64,000 nucleotides of DNA from JAHEZL01 sp964406465 (lineage in GTDB: Bacteria > Bacteroidota > Bacteroidia > Flavobacteriales_C > GCA-002722245), in the NCBI GenBank assembly GCA_964406465.1, contig CAYORT010000016.1:7178-71177 (forward strand). Reading direction: 5' to 3'. A program made the position numbers and the translations under genes. The notes under the pieces are model-generated. The model did not search any database and had not been told where the DNA came from. It was given only the letters and a program-made list of their open reading frames with translations. This document shows, in pieces, positions 18,323 through 27,121 of the stretch. Positions within the stretch are counted from its first letter, which is position 1, and each line of letters starts with the position of its first letter.

Positions 18323-18944
18323 ATATCAAACCAGCAATAGGGCCGATGCCTTCTCTTATTAAAATGGGAGAGCCATCGGTGCAATCAAAAACTGTAGAGG
18401 GTTCATTGTTGCCATAGCCGCCACTAATTACTATGTCGACTTTCTTCCCGTAGTTCTCAAAAATCAATTCAGGGTCGGTAATGTATTCGGTAATATCATC
18501 TTCAATCTTCAATGAGGCGCTCATGATAGGATTGCCAAGTTGCTCTGTTATAGCCAAGCAAATATTGTTGTTGGGTACGCGAATACCTATGGTCTTTTTA
18601 TTGGCTTTAAAGATTTTAGGAACCTCGCCACTAGACTCGAGGATATAGGTATAAGGGCCAGGCAATGATTTTTTCATCATTCTAAATACCGAATTGTCTA
18701 CGTGTTTAGCGTATTTGCTTAGCTGACTCAAATCGTGGCAAACAAAAGAGAAATTAGCCTTTTCGGGTTTAATGCCTCGTAATTGGCAAATCTTTTCAAC
18801 GGCATTTTTATTCTGAATATCACAACCGAAAGCATACACTGTGTCGGTAGGATAAATGATAATGCCTCCTTTACGGAGGCAATCTATCACTGTTTGAATA
18901 TGTTTCTGCTGAGGATTCTCAGGATGAATGTTCAACAACATCAT
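18321..18944 (-). CDS. YciO-type Sua5/YrdC family protein
   Basis: The 207-residue protein has the YrdC fold: GGIIIYPTDTVYAFGCD near 28-44 and a C-terminal REGIG. Its opening (IHPENPQQ) and overall length match E. coli YciO rather than TsaC/Sua5, which makes threonylcarbamoyl-AMP for the t6A modification of tRNA. YciO proteins bind ATP and RNA but do not replace TsaC well, so a general L-threonylcarbamoyladenylate synthase label may overstate its role. It overlaps the transaldolase gene upstream by four bases on the minus strand. Confidence 0.88.
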   Translation of the reverse strand: MMLLNIHPENPQQKHIQTVIDCLRKGGIIIYPTDTVYAFGCDIQNKNAVEKICQLRGIKPEKANFSFVCHDLSQLSKYAKHVDNSVFRMMKKSLPGPYTYILESSGEVPKIFKANKKTIGIRVPNNNICLAITEQLGNPIMSASLKIEDDITEYITDPELIFENYGKKVDIVISGGYGNNEPSTVFDCTDGSPILIREGIGPIAGLI

Positions 18945-19597
18945 GCATTTACTTTAGCGTGGTCGGCTAAGAATTGTTGAAGTCCAGAATCAGTTAATGG
19001 ATGTTTCAATAGAGATGTGATAACATTAAGCGGACAAGTAACTACATCTGCACCGATTTGAGCGCATTGTAATAAATGTTGCGTGTGTCTAACAGAAGCA
19101 GCCAAAATTTCTGTTGGGTAATTGTAGTTATCAAAAATCAATCTGATTTCCTCAATCAAAGCCAAACCATCTTGTGAAATATCGTCTAATCTTCCAATGA
19201 AAGGAGAAACATAAGTTGCTCCGGCTTTAGCAGCTAATAAAGCTTGACCAGAAGAGAAGATTAAGGTGCAATTTGTTCTAATACCGTTGTCGGAAAAATA
19301 TTTAATGGCTTTAATACCATCTTTAATCATAGGAACTTTTACAACGATATTTTTATGAAGTGCAGCCAACTGTTTTCCTTCTTTAATCATGCCTTCATAA
19401 TCTGTTGATATTACTTCAGCGCTGATATCACCATCTACTAAATCACAAATCTTTTTATAATGTTCTAAAACTGCTGCATCACCTTTGATACCTTCTTTGG
19501 CCATTAAAGATGGGTTTGTTGTAACGCCATCCAATACGCCTAAGTCGGCAGCTTCTTTAATTTGTGCAAGATTTGCAGTATCGATAAAAAATTTCAT
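18941..19597 (-). CDS. tal: Transaldolase (TalC type)
   Basis: Transaldolase moves a dihydroxyacetone unit in the pentose phosphate pathway. From the ATG at 19597 the protein has 218 residues, the size of the short TalC/FSA class; an upstream in-frame start adds 12 residues that do not fit. The Schiff-base lysine is K87 in VVKVPM. The motif SPFIGRLDD has Phe where fructose-6-phosphate aldolases have Tyr, which favours transaldolase over FSA. It ends with a four-base overlap into the YciO-type gene. Confidence 0.92.
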   Translation of the reverse strand: MKFFIDTANLAQIKEAADLGVLDGVTTNPSLMAKEGIKGDAAVLEHYKKICDLVDGDISAEVISTDYEGMIKEGKQLAALHKNIVVKVPMIKDGIKAIKYFSDNGIRTNCTLIFSSGQALLAAKAGATYVSPFIGRLDDISQDGLALIEEIRLIFDNYNYPTEILAASVRHTQHLLQCAQIGADVVTCPLNVITSLLKHPLTDSGLQQFLADHAKVNA

Positions 19598-19639
19598 AAG
19601 TGATGAATGTTTAAAGTTTATGATTCGTGGCAAATGTAG

Positions 19640-19670
19640 GATAAAAAAAAGGAGGCAATTTGCCTCCTTT
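19640..19670 (-). terminator. Terminator of secreted-protein gene
   Basis: The stem AAAGGAGGCAA / TTGCCTCCTTT (19648-19670) is followed on the minus strand by a run of eight T (19642-19650). It ends the minus-strand gene whose stop lies at 19670-19672. Confidence 0.8.
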
Positions 19671-21215
19671 CATATTTTAATCAACAAGGTTTTAACATTA
19701 GTCTGCTTTACAAAAGTCACAGAAGAACTGTTGTTTGAAGGATCTGTTAATGTGATGAAATAGGTTCCGTTAGCATAAGAGCTTAGTGGTAAAAGAAATT
19801 TGTTGTCTCCAATCATGGTTGGGATTTGGGCATGATAAACATTCATTCCGTTTGCGTCAGTAATATTTAGTTTATATGTTCCGCCGTTTTCAGAATTGTA
19901 ATACAAATTGAGGTTGTTCGATGCCGGATTTGGATACAATTGTGTGATGATGTTAAAGGCATTGTTAAAATTCACTGTAAGCACCTTGAATTTTTCAGAT
20001 GTTCCGTCTTGATCGAATTGCACCAATTGATAGTAATGAATTCCTTTTCCCGGATTTTCATGTGAAAATTCATAATCTAACCATGTGTTGCTTGAGCCAG
20101 CTGCAGATACAGTTCCTATAGATTCGAAATTATTACCGTCTGTTGAATGCATGATAGTAAAATGACTACTATTTATTTCAGACCCTGTTTGCCAATGCAA
20201 AAGAACATTGTTGTTGTCTTTCATAGCCTCAAATGAGGTGAGTTGAACAGGTAGTGCTGTTCCTCCTGAAGTGGCGAAGTAATAATGTGTTTGCCATGCA
20301 TAATTTACCTTGTTGTCGTTACCAGCTGAAAAACCTGTTGCTGAGAACGATTGAATAAGATTAGCTGCACTAGCAGTGGCAGTAAATTGGAATGATTTAT
20401 CGGTGGTATTGGGAACCGAGCCAATTCTAAATACAGGAGCTTGGGTTTGGGCTGTAGGTGAATAAACCATTAAGAAGTCAGGTTGAAATCCCATTGCTGT
20501 TACCGCATAGCCATCGGAACCATTACCGGCTGTCCAAGAATCTTCTTTTATTGTAGTTCCACTTTCGTTAAATGCGATGTAATAATAATTCACACCTGTA
20601 TTATCAGGAGAGCCGCCTGCGTTACCACCTGTCCAGCCATCCGCAGTCCAAACGTTTACATAGTCGGCTGCAGAAGTTAATGATGTCGTTCTGGTAAAGA
20701 AACCTTCGCTAGACCCGGTTCCCATCACATTAAGAATGAAACCAACATCTCCTGAAGCCGAAGCTTCGTCTCCCCAAATAATTGCTGCTTCAGGCTGAAA
20801 TCCACAACCGGTGATACTTGGTGCAGATCCAGTTCCTGTATAAGTTCCTATATGAATGTTAGTGCTTTCATTCCAAGCAATGTATTGGTACACTACACCA
20901 TTTGCATTAGTGGAGTTGCCAGAGCCTACCGTAAAACCATTAGCGTCTAATGAGGTTACTTGTCCGGTGGCCAAGGCCACACTTCCAGTACCCATTGCCT
21001 TGGTTTTGCCTGATGCATGGTTGGTGTGCGCAAGCACAGCTTCGTAGGCGTTATTTGATTTGATCATGACACATTCAGGTGAAAACCCCCAAACCTGTTA
21101 TTGATTTAGAAGAGCCGTTGCCAATGTAATTTCCGGTAGCATATGTTTGAGATTTTGATGTAGAATAAATGATACATAATAATACCGAAACAAAAACTAA
21201 TTTTAATTTACCCAT
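19670..21215 (-). pseudogene. T9SS-sorted repeat protein, paralog A, frameshifted
   Basis: The intact design is about 515 residues. An ATG at 21215 opens a signal peptide (hydrophobic, ending KSQTYA) and about 43 residues ending ITGLG; then a run of five G (C5 at 21086-21090 on the plus strand) carries one base too many and the frame ends in TGA. The rest reads open from about 21085 to 19670. The N-terminal two thirds hold repeats of about 95 residues built on TGxGFxPxxVIIK..., YIAFNESGT and a SxSATGF-like end, resembling domains in phage and marine surface proteins. The last 70 residues are a type A T9SS sorting domain (LYPNPASNNL). It is a slipped-tract gene, a recent pseudogene or a sequencing error. 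Confidence 0.8.
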
Positions 21216-21331
21216 ATAAAACTTTTGTGTAAGTTTTTTAACGCTGAGGTTGTATTTCAGTTACAATTTTGTAAACTAAAATAAGGTTTTCATTTTTCTG
21301 CAGATTGAAGTAAATAGCTGGTTTTAGAAAA

Positions 21332-22835
21332 CTAGTCTTGTTTGATGAAAGTGACAGAAGAGCTATGGTTAAAAGGATCGGTTAATGTGATGAAATATGT
21401 TCCATTAGCATAGGAGCTTAATGGGAGAAAGAACTTATTGTCACCTATCATGGATGTTATTTGTGCGTGGTAAATATTCATTCCACTGGCATCAGTAATG
21501 TTTAATTTATAAGTGCCTCCGTTTTCCGAGATGTAGTACAAATTTAAATTGCTTGATGCTGGATTAGGATACAGCTGTGTTATAATATTAAAAGCGTCGT
21601 TGAAATTTACAGTAAGTACTTTGAATTTTTCTGAGGTTCCGTCTTGGTCGAATTGTACCAATTGATAATAATGAATTCCCTTACCTGGATTCTCATGTGA
21701 AAATTCATAGTCTAGCCAGGTGTTACTTGAGCCTGCAGCAGGAAGAGTTCTAATTTTCTCAAAATTTTCGCCATCAGTTGAGTGCATTATTTCGAATCTT
21801 TCACTGTTGATTTCTGCTGCCGTTTGCCACTGCAGTATAACATTGTTATCGTCTTTAATGGCTTCGAAAGATGTTAACTGCACAGGAAGTGCTGACCCCC
21901 CCAGAAGTTGCAAAATAATAATGGACAATGGAGTTAGAATTTACTTTTGAGTCGTTGCCAACTGTTAGGCCACTAGCAGCAAAACTTTGAATTAGGTTGC
22001 TGGCGCTTGCGGTTGCTGTAAAAACTAAGCTTTTGTCCGCTGAAGACATAATTCCGGTATGTCTAAATACTGGTACTCCCACATTGTAACTCCATACAAC
22101 GGTGAAATCTGGCTGAAATCCCATATCTGTTACAGATCTATTGTCAGAGCCATTTCCAGTGTAAGAGTTTTCTTTTATGGTAGTGCCACTTTCATTAAAA
22201 GCGATGTAGAAGTAATTTGCGTTCCAAATAGGCGATGAAGCGGTCCCTCCTGTAGTAAATCCATCTGCTCCCCAAGTGCTAATGTAATCAGCGGCAGCTG
22301 TTGTTCCATTGGTGTGAGTGAAAAAACCATCATCGCTACCAGCTCCCATAACACTTAGGAGCATTGCTGGATTGCCATGCGCTGCAGCCACATCTCCCCA
22401 AATTAACATGGCATCTGGCGAAAAGCCCATTCCTGAAACAACTTCCGATGACCAGTCGTTGTTACCTGTATATGTTCCCACACTAATGTTTGTACCTTCA
22501 TTAAAAGCAATCCAATGGTAAAAAGACGAGGCGTTATTTGTTGTATTTCCTGTTCCAATTGTGAAACCATTGGCATCTAGTGATGTTATTGCTCCTGTGT
22601 AACATGCAGTATTTCCGGTGCCTAATCCTTTTACTTCTCCGGCGTCCATGTCGCTAGTTCTTATCACAGCCTCATAAGAGCTGCTAGATTTGATAATTAC
22701 ACATTCTGGTGAAAAACCTAATCCAGTTATACTTCTTGCTATTCCAGTTCCAGAATAGTTTCCTGTAGCATATGTTTGCGCATTGCTTGTTAGGGTTACC
22801 GCAATAAATAAAAACAGTATTAATTTCCCCTTCAT
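21332..22835 (-). pseudogene. T9SS-sorted repeat protein, paralog B, frameshifted
   Basis: Same architecture as paralog A, 116 bases upstream of it on the minus strand. The ATG at 22835 opens MKGKLILFLF, a signal peptide ending SNAQTYA; an earlier in-frame start adds 12 unlikely residues. The repeat region runs intact to FATSGG, where a run of seven G (C7 at 21896-21902 on the plus strand) has one extra base; the C-terminal part (ALPVQLTSFEA... and the sorting domain LYPNPASSNL) continues in another frame. Without the extra base the protein would be about 500 residues, exported by T9SS to the surface. The C-terminal 45 residues around AAGSSNTW are identical to paralog A. Confidence 0.8.
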
Positions 22836-23002
22836 AATTATCCCTTTACCATGTTCAACGTAGTTTTTCATTCATAGTTCTTTAATTTAATGTATTAATT
22901 AATAGAGGTTTAGGTTAATCGACTTACCGGCCGCTTTTATCGAAAAACTCAGAATTAATTTTTTCGCGAGAATGAACTGCTTGCAAGTTTGAAATTCAAA
23001 AT

Positions 23003-23030
23003 CCCTTCCATTTTGGGGATGGAAGGGATT
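23003..23030 (-). terminator. Terminator between GH9 and paralog B
   Basis: AATCCCTTCCAT and ATGGAAGGGATT form a perfect 12-pair stem with a short loop between the GH9 stop region and paralog B. Tails on both sides are modest, so its direction is uncertain. Confidence 0.5.
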
Positions 23031-23056
23031 CAAACTACTAAGGGAAAGAAAGGAAA

Positions 23057-24754
23057 CTATTGAATGACCAATTTTGTGTATATTTTTTTATCTGTACTGC
23101 TAACGATATAGATTCCAGCAGCAAGATTGCTCACGTTTATTGAGCCTGTTCTATTTATTTTCTGCGAAACAAGCACTTCTCCCAATTGATTTGAAATAAG
23201 TATATCTTTTGTGCCTATAATATCGATGTTGATTATACCACTGTTCGATGGATTAGGATAAAGGTTTACTCCGCTGTATACATCGAATTCTTGCGTGCCA
23301 GTGGTGAGGTTGTTTTCTATTAAATTAATGTAAGCAACCGCTCCAGTGAATCCAGCGCCATAGTAAGTGCAATATTCGCTTGATACATAATTTCCAATGT
23401 CGTCATAGAAGTTTTTGCAAGATGCTTCTGGTCCGCCAGCCAATCCACCTAATAATTTTGTAGGCTGATTTGTAAGTTGATTCTTTGCATTAAATGTTAC
23501 CGAACCAGGAGTGTTGTTTTCTTGAGTGTATTTGGTCCAGGCATTGCTCACCGTATAGCCAAAAGCAGGGGCGTGATGAGGATGCTGTGGGTAACCACCT
23601 CCCATTTTGTCATAGCCTATTAAGAATGAGAAATTGGCAGGTATGTTTCCGTTTGCCCCATGGCTACCTAAGATGTAATCTACATTCTTTTTCGCGAAAG
23701 TGTAAGCGCTAGTGTTATTGCTTATTTTATGGTATAAAGCGGCAAGCATTGCAGCACAACCAGCTTCTCTAAGGCTACCCCAGTTTGTTAAGTGGATATA
23801 ACCGCAAGCAGCTGTGCTGTATCCTGTTACAATATCCTTTACGTGATTTAAGTAGGTAACTGTAGTAGTAAGTTTATAAAGTTCTAAATACATTAGGGGA
23901 CCAACATTGCCATAATCAAAATTATCCCATTTCCCGGTGTATCCAGAGGCGTAAGAGATAGCCTGAGTTTGGTAGGATGCCGTTCCTGTAAGTCTTTTTA
24001 ATAATGCAGCGGCTAAGCCAAGTTCATCTTGGTACTCTGCTCCCGAAAGCCAGCTGTAAAATCCATCTGGATCGGCAGTGCTAGCAGCATTTGTTTTAGC
24101 GATGTTGTAGTACTCAATGGCTTTTTGCTGACACGTAGCTGCATACACTGGGTCGAACTGATTGTAAACTATAGCCATAAGTGCTAAAGCGGAAGCGGCA
24201 TTTCCAAGTGCGTTAGAGTGACCCGAAGTAGTTGATTCTACTGGTCTTATTTTCGATCCTCCGTACAGTTTTTCCTCAGAATTTGATACGGGCTCAGAGA
24301 AACTATTGTGGTCTTCAGTACCTCCAACTTGCCAGTAAGCAGTGCCATTTTGTACACATTTAATAAGGTAATCGGTTTCAAATTTAACTTCATCTAATAT
24401 ATCTGGAATTCCATTGGGAGCTCCAGCTGAGTAATCAGGTGAGTAATTGTCGGCGTATGCTTCATGAAAATTCTCATAGGCATACAAGAACATTAAGGCA
24501 GCGTAAGGGGCGGTGTGGTGAAATTTGATATAATCACCGCAATCATGCCATCCGCCAGTTAAATCTTTACTAACAGGTTGACCGTCTGTTAAATGGCAAG
24601 CGCCGTGTATCCATGATTTGTTATCACCGCAGCGCTGAGCCCCTAAAAAATAGGTTGATAAATGCTGTGCTTCTGCATAATCATGTGTTTGGGCATTCAT
24701 CCCAATTGATAAGCCTAGTATTGAACCTGCTACTAATAAATTTTGAATATTCAT
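23057..24754 (-). CDS. Secreted GH9 endoglucanase with T9SS domain
   Basis: Glycoside hydrolase family 9 enzymes cleave beta-1,4-glucans such as cellulose. From the ATG at 24754 (565 residues; 14 residues of upstream open frame are not convincing) there is a signal peptide ending MNAQ, then the catalytic domain (about 24-482). Expected catalytic residues are present: D71 and D74 in GGWHDCGDYIKF, and the acid E460 in SSEYCTYYGAGFTG; the HHAPAFG stretch near 393-399 is also conserved. Residues about 495-565 are a T9SS type A sorting domain (LYPNPSN), so it is likely released or anchored at the surface. No SusC/SusD or other glycan genes lie beside it. Confidence 0.93.
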   Translation of the reverse strand: MNIQNLLVAGSILGLSIGMNAQTHDYAEAQHLSTYFLGAQRCGDNKSWIHGACHLTDGQPVSKDLTGGWHDCGDYIKFHHTAPYAALMFLYAYENFHEAYADNYSPDYSAGAPNGIPDILDEVKFETDYLIKCVQNGTAYWQVGGTEDHNSFSEPVSNSEEKLYGGSKIRPVESTTSGHSNALGNAASALALMAIVYNQFDPVYAATCQQKAIEYYNIAKTNAASTADPDGFYSWLSGAEYQDELGLAAALLKRLTGTASYQTQAISYASGYTGKWDNFDYGNVGPLMYLELYKLTTTVTYLNHVKDIVTGYSTAACGYIHLTNWGSLREAGCAAMLAALYHKISNNTSAYTFAKKNVDYILGSHGANGNIPANFSFLIGYDKMGGGYPQHPHHAPAFGYTVSNAWTKYTQENNTPGSVTFNAKNQLTNQPTKLLGGLAGGPEASCKNFYDDIGNYVSSEYCTYYGAGFTGAVAYINLIENNLTTGTQEFDVYSGVNLYPNPSNSGIINIDIIGTKDILISNQLGEVLVSQKINRTGSINVSNLAAGIYIVSSTDKKIYTKLVIQ

Positions 24755-24804
24755 TTTTCGTGGTTTTGGTTTTGATAAAGATATGTTGGGTAGCAATAAA
24801 AAAC

Positions 24805-24836
24805 CTTTACATTTCTCCTTTAAGCACTTTACATTT
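24805..24836 (-). promoter_or_regulatory. Direct repeat upstream of GH9, operator candidate
   Basis: AAATGTAAAG (minus-strand reading) occurs twice, at 24805-24814 and 24827-24836, exactly 22 bases apart, about two helical turns. It lies 51-82 bases upstream of the cellulase start. Whether a regulator binds here is inference. Confidence 0.35.
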
Positions 24837-24940
24837 TTCTACACCCATTATATATTAAGGGTTTTGAAAGTGGTTAAGAAAATTAATGATGAGTTATTTT
24901 GAGAAAATGGAAAGAGAAAAAAGTACTGGACTTTTTACAG

Positions 24941-25078
24941 CTAAAACACCATTGAAGGGCTATCTTTTTTCATTTTTTTGTAGTATTGTCGGCCACCTCT
25001 GCAGTATTTTTTTGAAGCGCATCCACTTGCTTCAAAAATGAAAAAAGAGAGCAACAAAAAAGTGACAATTGATTTCAT
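24941..25078 (-). CDS. Small predicted lipoprotein (45 residues)
   Basis: The open frame of 45 codons starts with ATG at 25078. It has a typical lipoprotein signal: M-K-S, a hydrophobic run of leucines and phenylalanines, then a lipobox (ASGC, cysteine at 20). The short mature part is strongly basic (SKKYCRGG, KKMKK). Such short lipoproteins are common in Bacteroidetes and usually uncharacterised. It lies between parE and the cellulase, on the strand opposite parE. The signal-peptide pattern makes coding likely despite the size. Confidence 0.5.
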   Translation of the reverse strand: MKSIVTFLLLSFFIFEASGCASKKYCRGGRQYYKKMKKDSPSMVF

Positions 25079-25195
25079 GATTTTGAAACGATGAGTTTTT
25101 TATAATGTTGTATCAACAGAGCTTGTGTTAATAAAAAGTAAGTTACTATAAGTATAGCCCCAGTTCTTAAATGTATTTTTAGCCCACTCAACACT

Positions 25196-27049
25196 ATGGC
25201 AGAAGAAGTAGAATATAACGAAGACAACATACGCTCCCTCGATTGGAAGGAGCATATGCGCATGCGACCAGGTATGTACATTGGTAAGTTGGGCGATGGG
25301 TCGGCTGCCGATGATGGTATTTATATTCTATTGAAAGAGGTGATCGACAACTCGATTGATGAATTTGTGATGGGCAACGGTAAGGTGATTGAGGTTAAGA
25401 TTAAAGATAGAAAGGTTACTGTTAGAGATTATGGTAGGGGAATTCCTTTAGGTAAAGTTATTGATTGTGTTTCTATCATTAACACCGGAGGTAAATACGA
25501 TTCGAGAGCTTTTAAAAAATCGGTGGGCTTAAACGGGGTTGGTACCAAGGCTGTGAATGCTCTTTCGACCTACTTTGAAGTTTCTTCTTATAGAGAAGAT
25601 AAAGTTAAACGCGCAGAATTCGAAAAAGGAAATCTTACCAAAGATTATAAGATTGAAGCATCTACCCAGAGAAAGGGAACCATGACTTCTTTCATTCCCG
25701 ATGAAAAAATATTTCACAACTATCAATATCGTATTCAGCATGTTCAGCGCATGATGTGGAATTATGTGCATTTGAATCCGGGATTGACGATTTATTTCAA
25801 TGGTGAGAAATTCTATTCAGAGAACGGATTAAAAGATTTGTTGACCAGTAATCTTTCTGCAGATGCCTTTTATCCTATTGTACATTTAAAAGGTGAAGAT
25901 ATTGAAGTCGCTTTTACGCATGCAAAGAAATACGGTGAAGAATATTACTCGTTTGTAAACGGACAACATACTACTCAGGGAGGAACACATCAAGGTGCTT
26001 TTCGTGAGATGTATGTTAAAACCATTCGCGAGTTTTATGGAAAAGAATTTGAGGCGGTGGATGTTCGACAGTCTCTTGTTGCTGCTGTGAGCGTTAAAGT
26101 GATAGAACCTGTATTTGAATCGCAAACCAAAACCAAATTGGGTTCTCAAGAAATAGAGCCTGGTGGTATGTCGATGAAAGGTTTTATTGGCGATTTCCTT
26201 AAAAGAGAACTTGATAATTTTCTTCATAAAAATCCAACTGTTTCCGAAGAAATATTGCGTCAGATTTTACGCTCAGAAAGAGAAAGAAAAGAACTTTCAG
26301 GTATTCGTAAAATTGCTCGTGAAAATGCTAAAAAAGCATCGTTACACAATAAAAAATTAAGAGATTGTAAAATACATTACAATCAGGAAGGTGCCGATGA
26401 ACGTGCCAATGCTACTACCTTGTTTATAACAGAGGGTGACTCTGCATCTGGTTCTATCACGAAATCACGTGATGTTCAAACACAAGCGGTTTTTTCTTTG
26501 CGTGGTAAACCATTAAACGTTTACGGACTCACCAAAAAAGTAGTGTACGAAAACGAAGAGTTCAACCTTTTGCAGGCGGCTTTAAATATTGAAGAAAGTT
26601 TAGATGGTTTAAGATACAATCAAGTGGTGATTGCTACCGATGCCGACGTGGATGGTATGCACATTCGATTACTTTTGGTGACCTTTTTCTTGCAGTTCTT
26701 TCCTGAGTTGGTTTCTAACGGACACTTATTCATTTTGCAAACGCCATTGTTTAGAGTGCGTAACCGACAAGAAACAAGATATTGCTATTCTGATGAGGAA
26801 CGTCAGCAAGCCATTGCCGAATTGAAAAAACCCGAGATTACCCGATTCAAAGGATTAGGTGAAATTTCTCCAGATGAGTTTAAAAATTTCATCAACGAAA
26901 ATATTCGCTTAGAACAAGTGGTGTTAGGAAAAGATTCTCGCTTGAATGACTTGCTTGAATTTTATATGGGCAAAAATACTCCCGACCGTCAAACATTCAT
27001 CATGGATAATTTGCGTGTGGAGAAAGATGATTTTGTAGAAAAAGTTTAA
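25196..27049 (+). CDS. parE: DNA topoisomerase IV subunit B
   Basis: Type IIA topoisomerase ATPase subunit, which with ParC decatenates and relaxes DNA. The 617-residue protein shows the GHKL ATPase motifs (EVIDNSIDEF near 43-52, DYGRGIPLG, GGKYD, GLNGVGTKAVNAL) and the TOPRIM domain (ITEGDSASGS near 409-418 and TDADVDGMH near 482-490). Gyrase B proteins of this phylum are longer; the length and the neighbouring parC favour topoisomerase IV. Gyrase-like nomenclature remains possible. parC follows after 72 bases. Confidence 0.9.
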   Translation: MAEEVEYNEDNIRSLDWKEHMRMRPGMYIGKLGDGSAADDGIYILLKEVIDNSIDEFVMGNGKVIEVKIKDRKVTVRDYGRGIPLGKVIDCVSIINTGGKYDSRAFKKSVGLNGVGTKAVNALSTYFEVSSYREDKVKRAEFEKGNLTKDYKIEASTQRKGTMTSFIPDEKIFHNYQYRIQHVQRMMWNYVHLNPGLTIYFNGEKFYSENGLKDLLTSNLSADAFYPIVHLKGEDIEVAFTHAKKYGEEYYSFVNGQHTTQGGTHQGAFREMYVKTIREFYGKEFEAVDVRQSLVAAVSVKVIEPVFESQTKTKLGSQEIEPGGMSMKGFIGDFLKRELDNFLHKNPTVSEEILRQILRSERERKELSGIRKIARENAKKASLHNKKLRDCKIHYNQEGADERANATTLFITEGDSASGSITKSRDVQTQAVFSLRGKPLNVYGLTKKVVYENEEFNLLQAALNIEESLDGLRYNQVVIATDADVDGMHIRLLLVTFFLQFFPELVSNGHLFILQTPLFRVRNRQETRYCYSDEERQQAIAELKKPEITRFKGLGEISPDEFKNFINENIRLEQVVLGKDSRLNDLLEFYMGKNTPDRQTFIMDNLRVEKDDFVEKV

Positions 27050-27121
27050 AAATAGTCTAAAGTTTAATGTATAAAGTTTAAAATCAACCTTATACCTTAA
27101 GCGTTAAACCTTAAACCAAAC
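27050..27121. repeat. Repeat-rich spacer between parE and parC
   Basis: AAAGTTTAA occurs twice (about 27059-27067 and 27073-27081), and its complement-like TTAAACC occurs twice (27104-27110 and 27111-27117). The spacer can fold into an AT-rich hairpin. It has no reading frame and no terminator. Confidence 0.45.
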
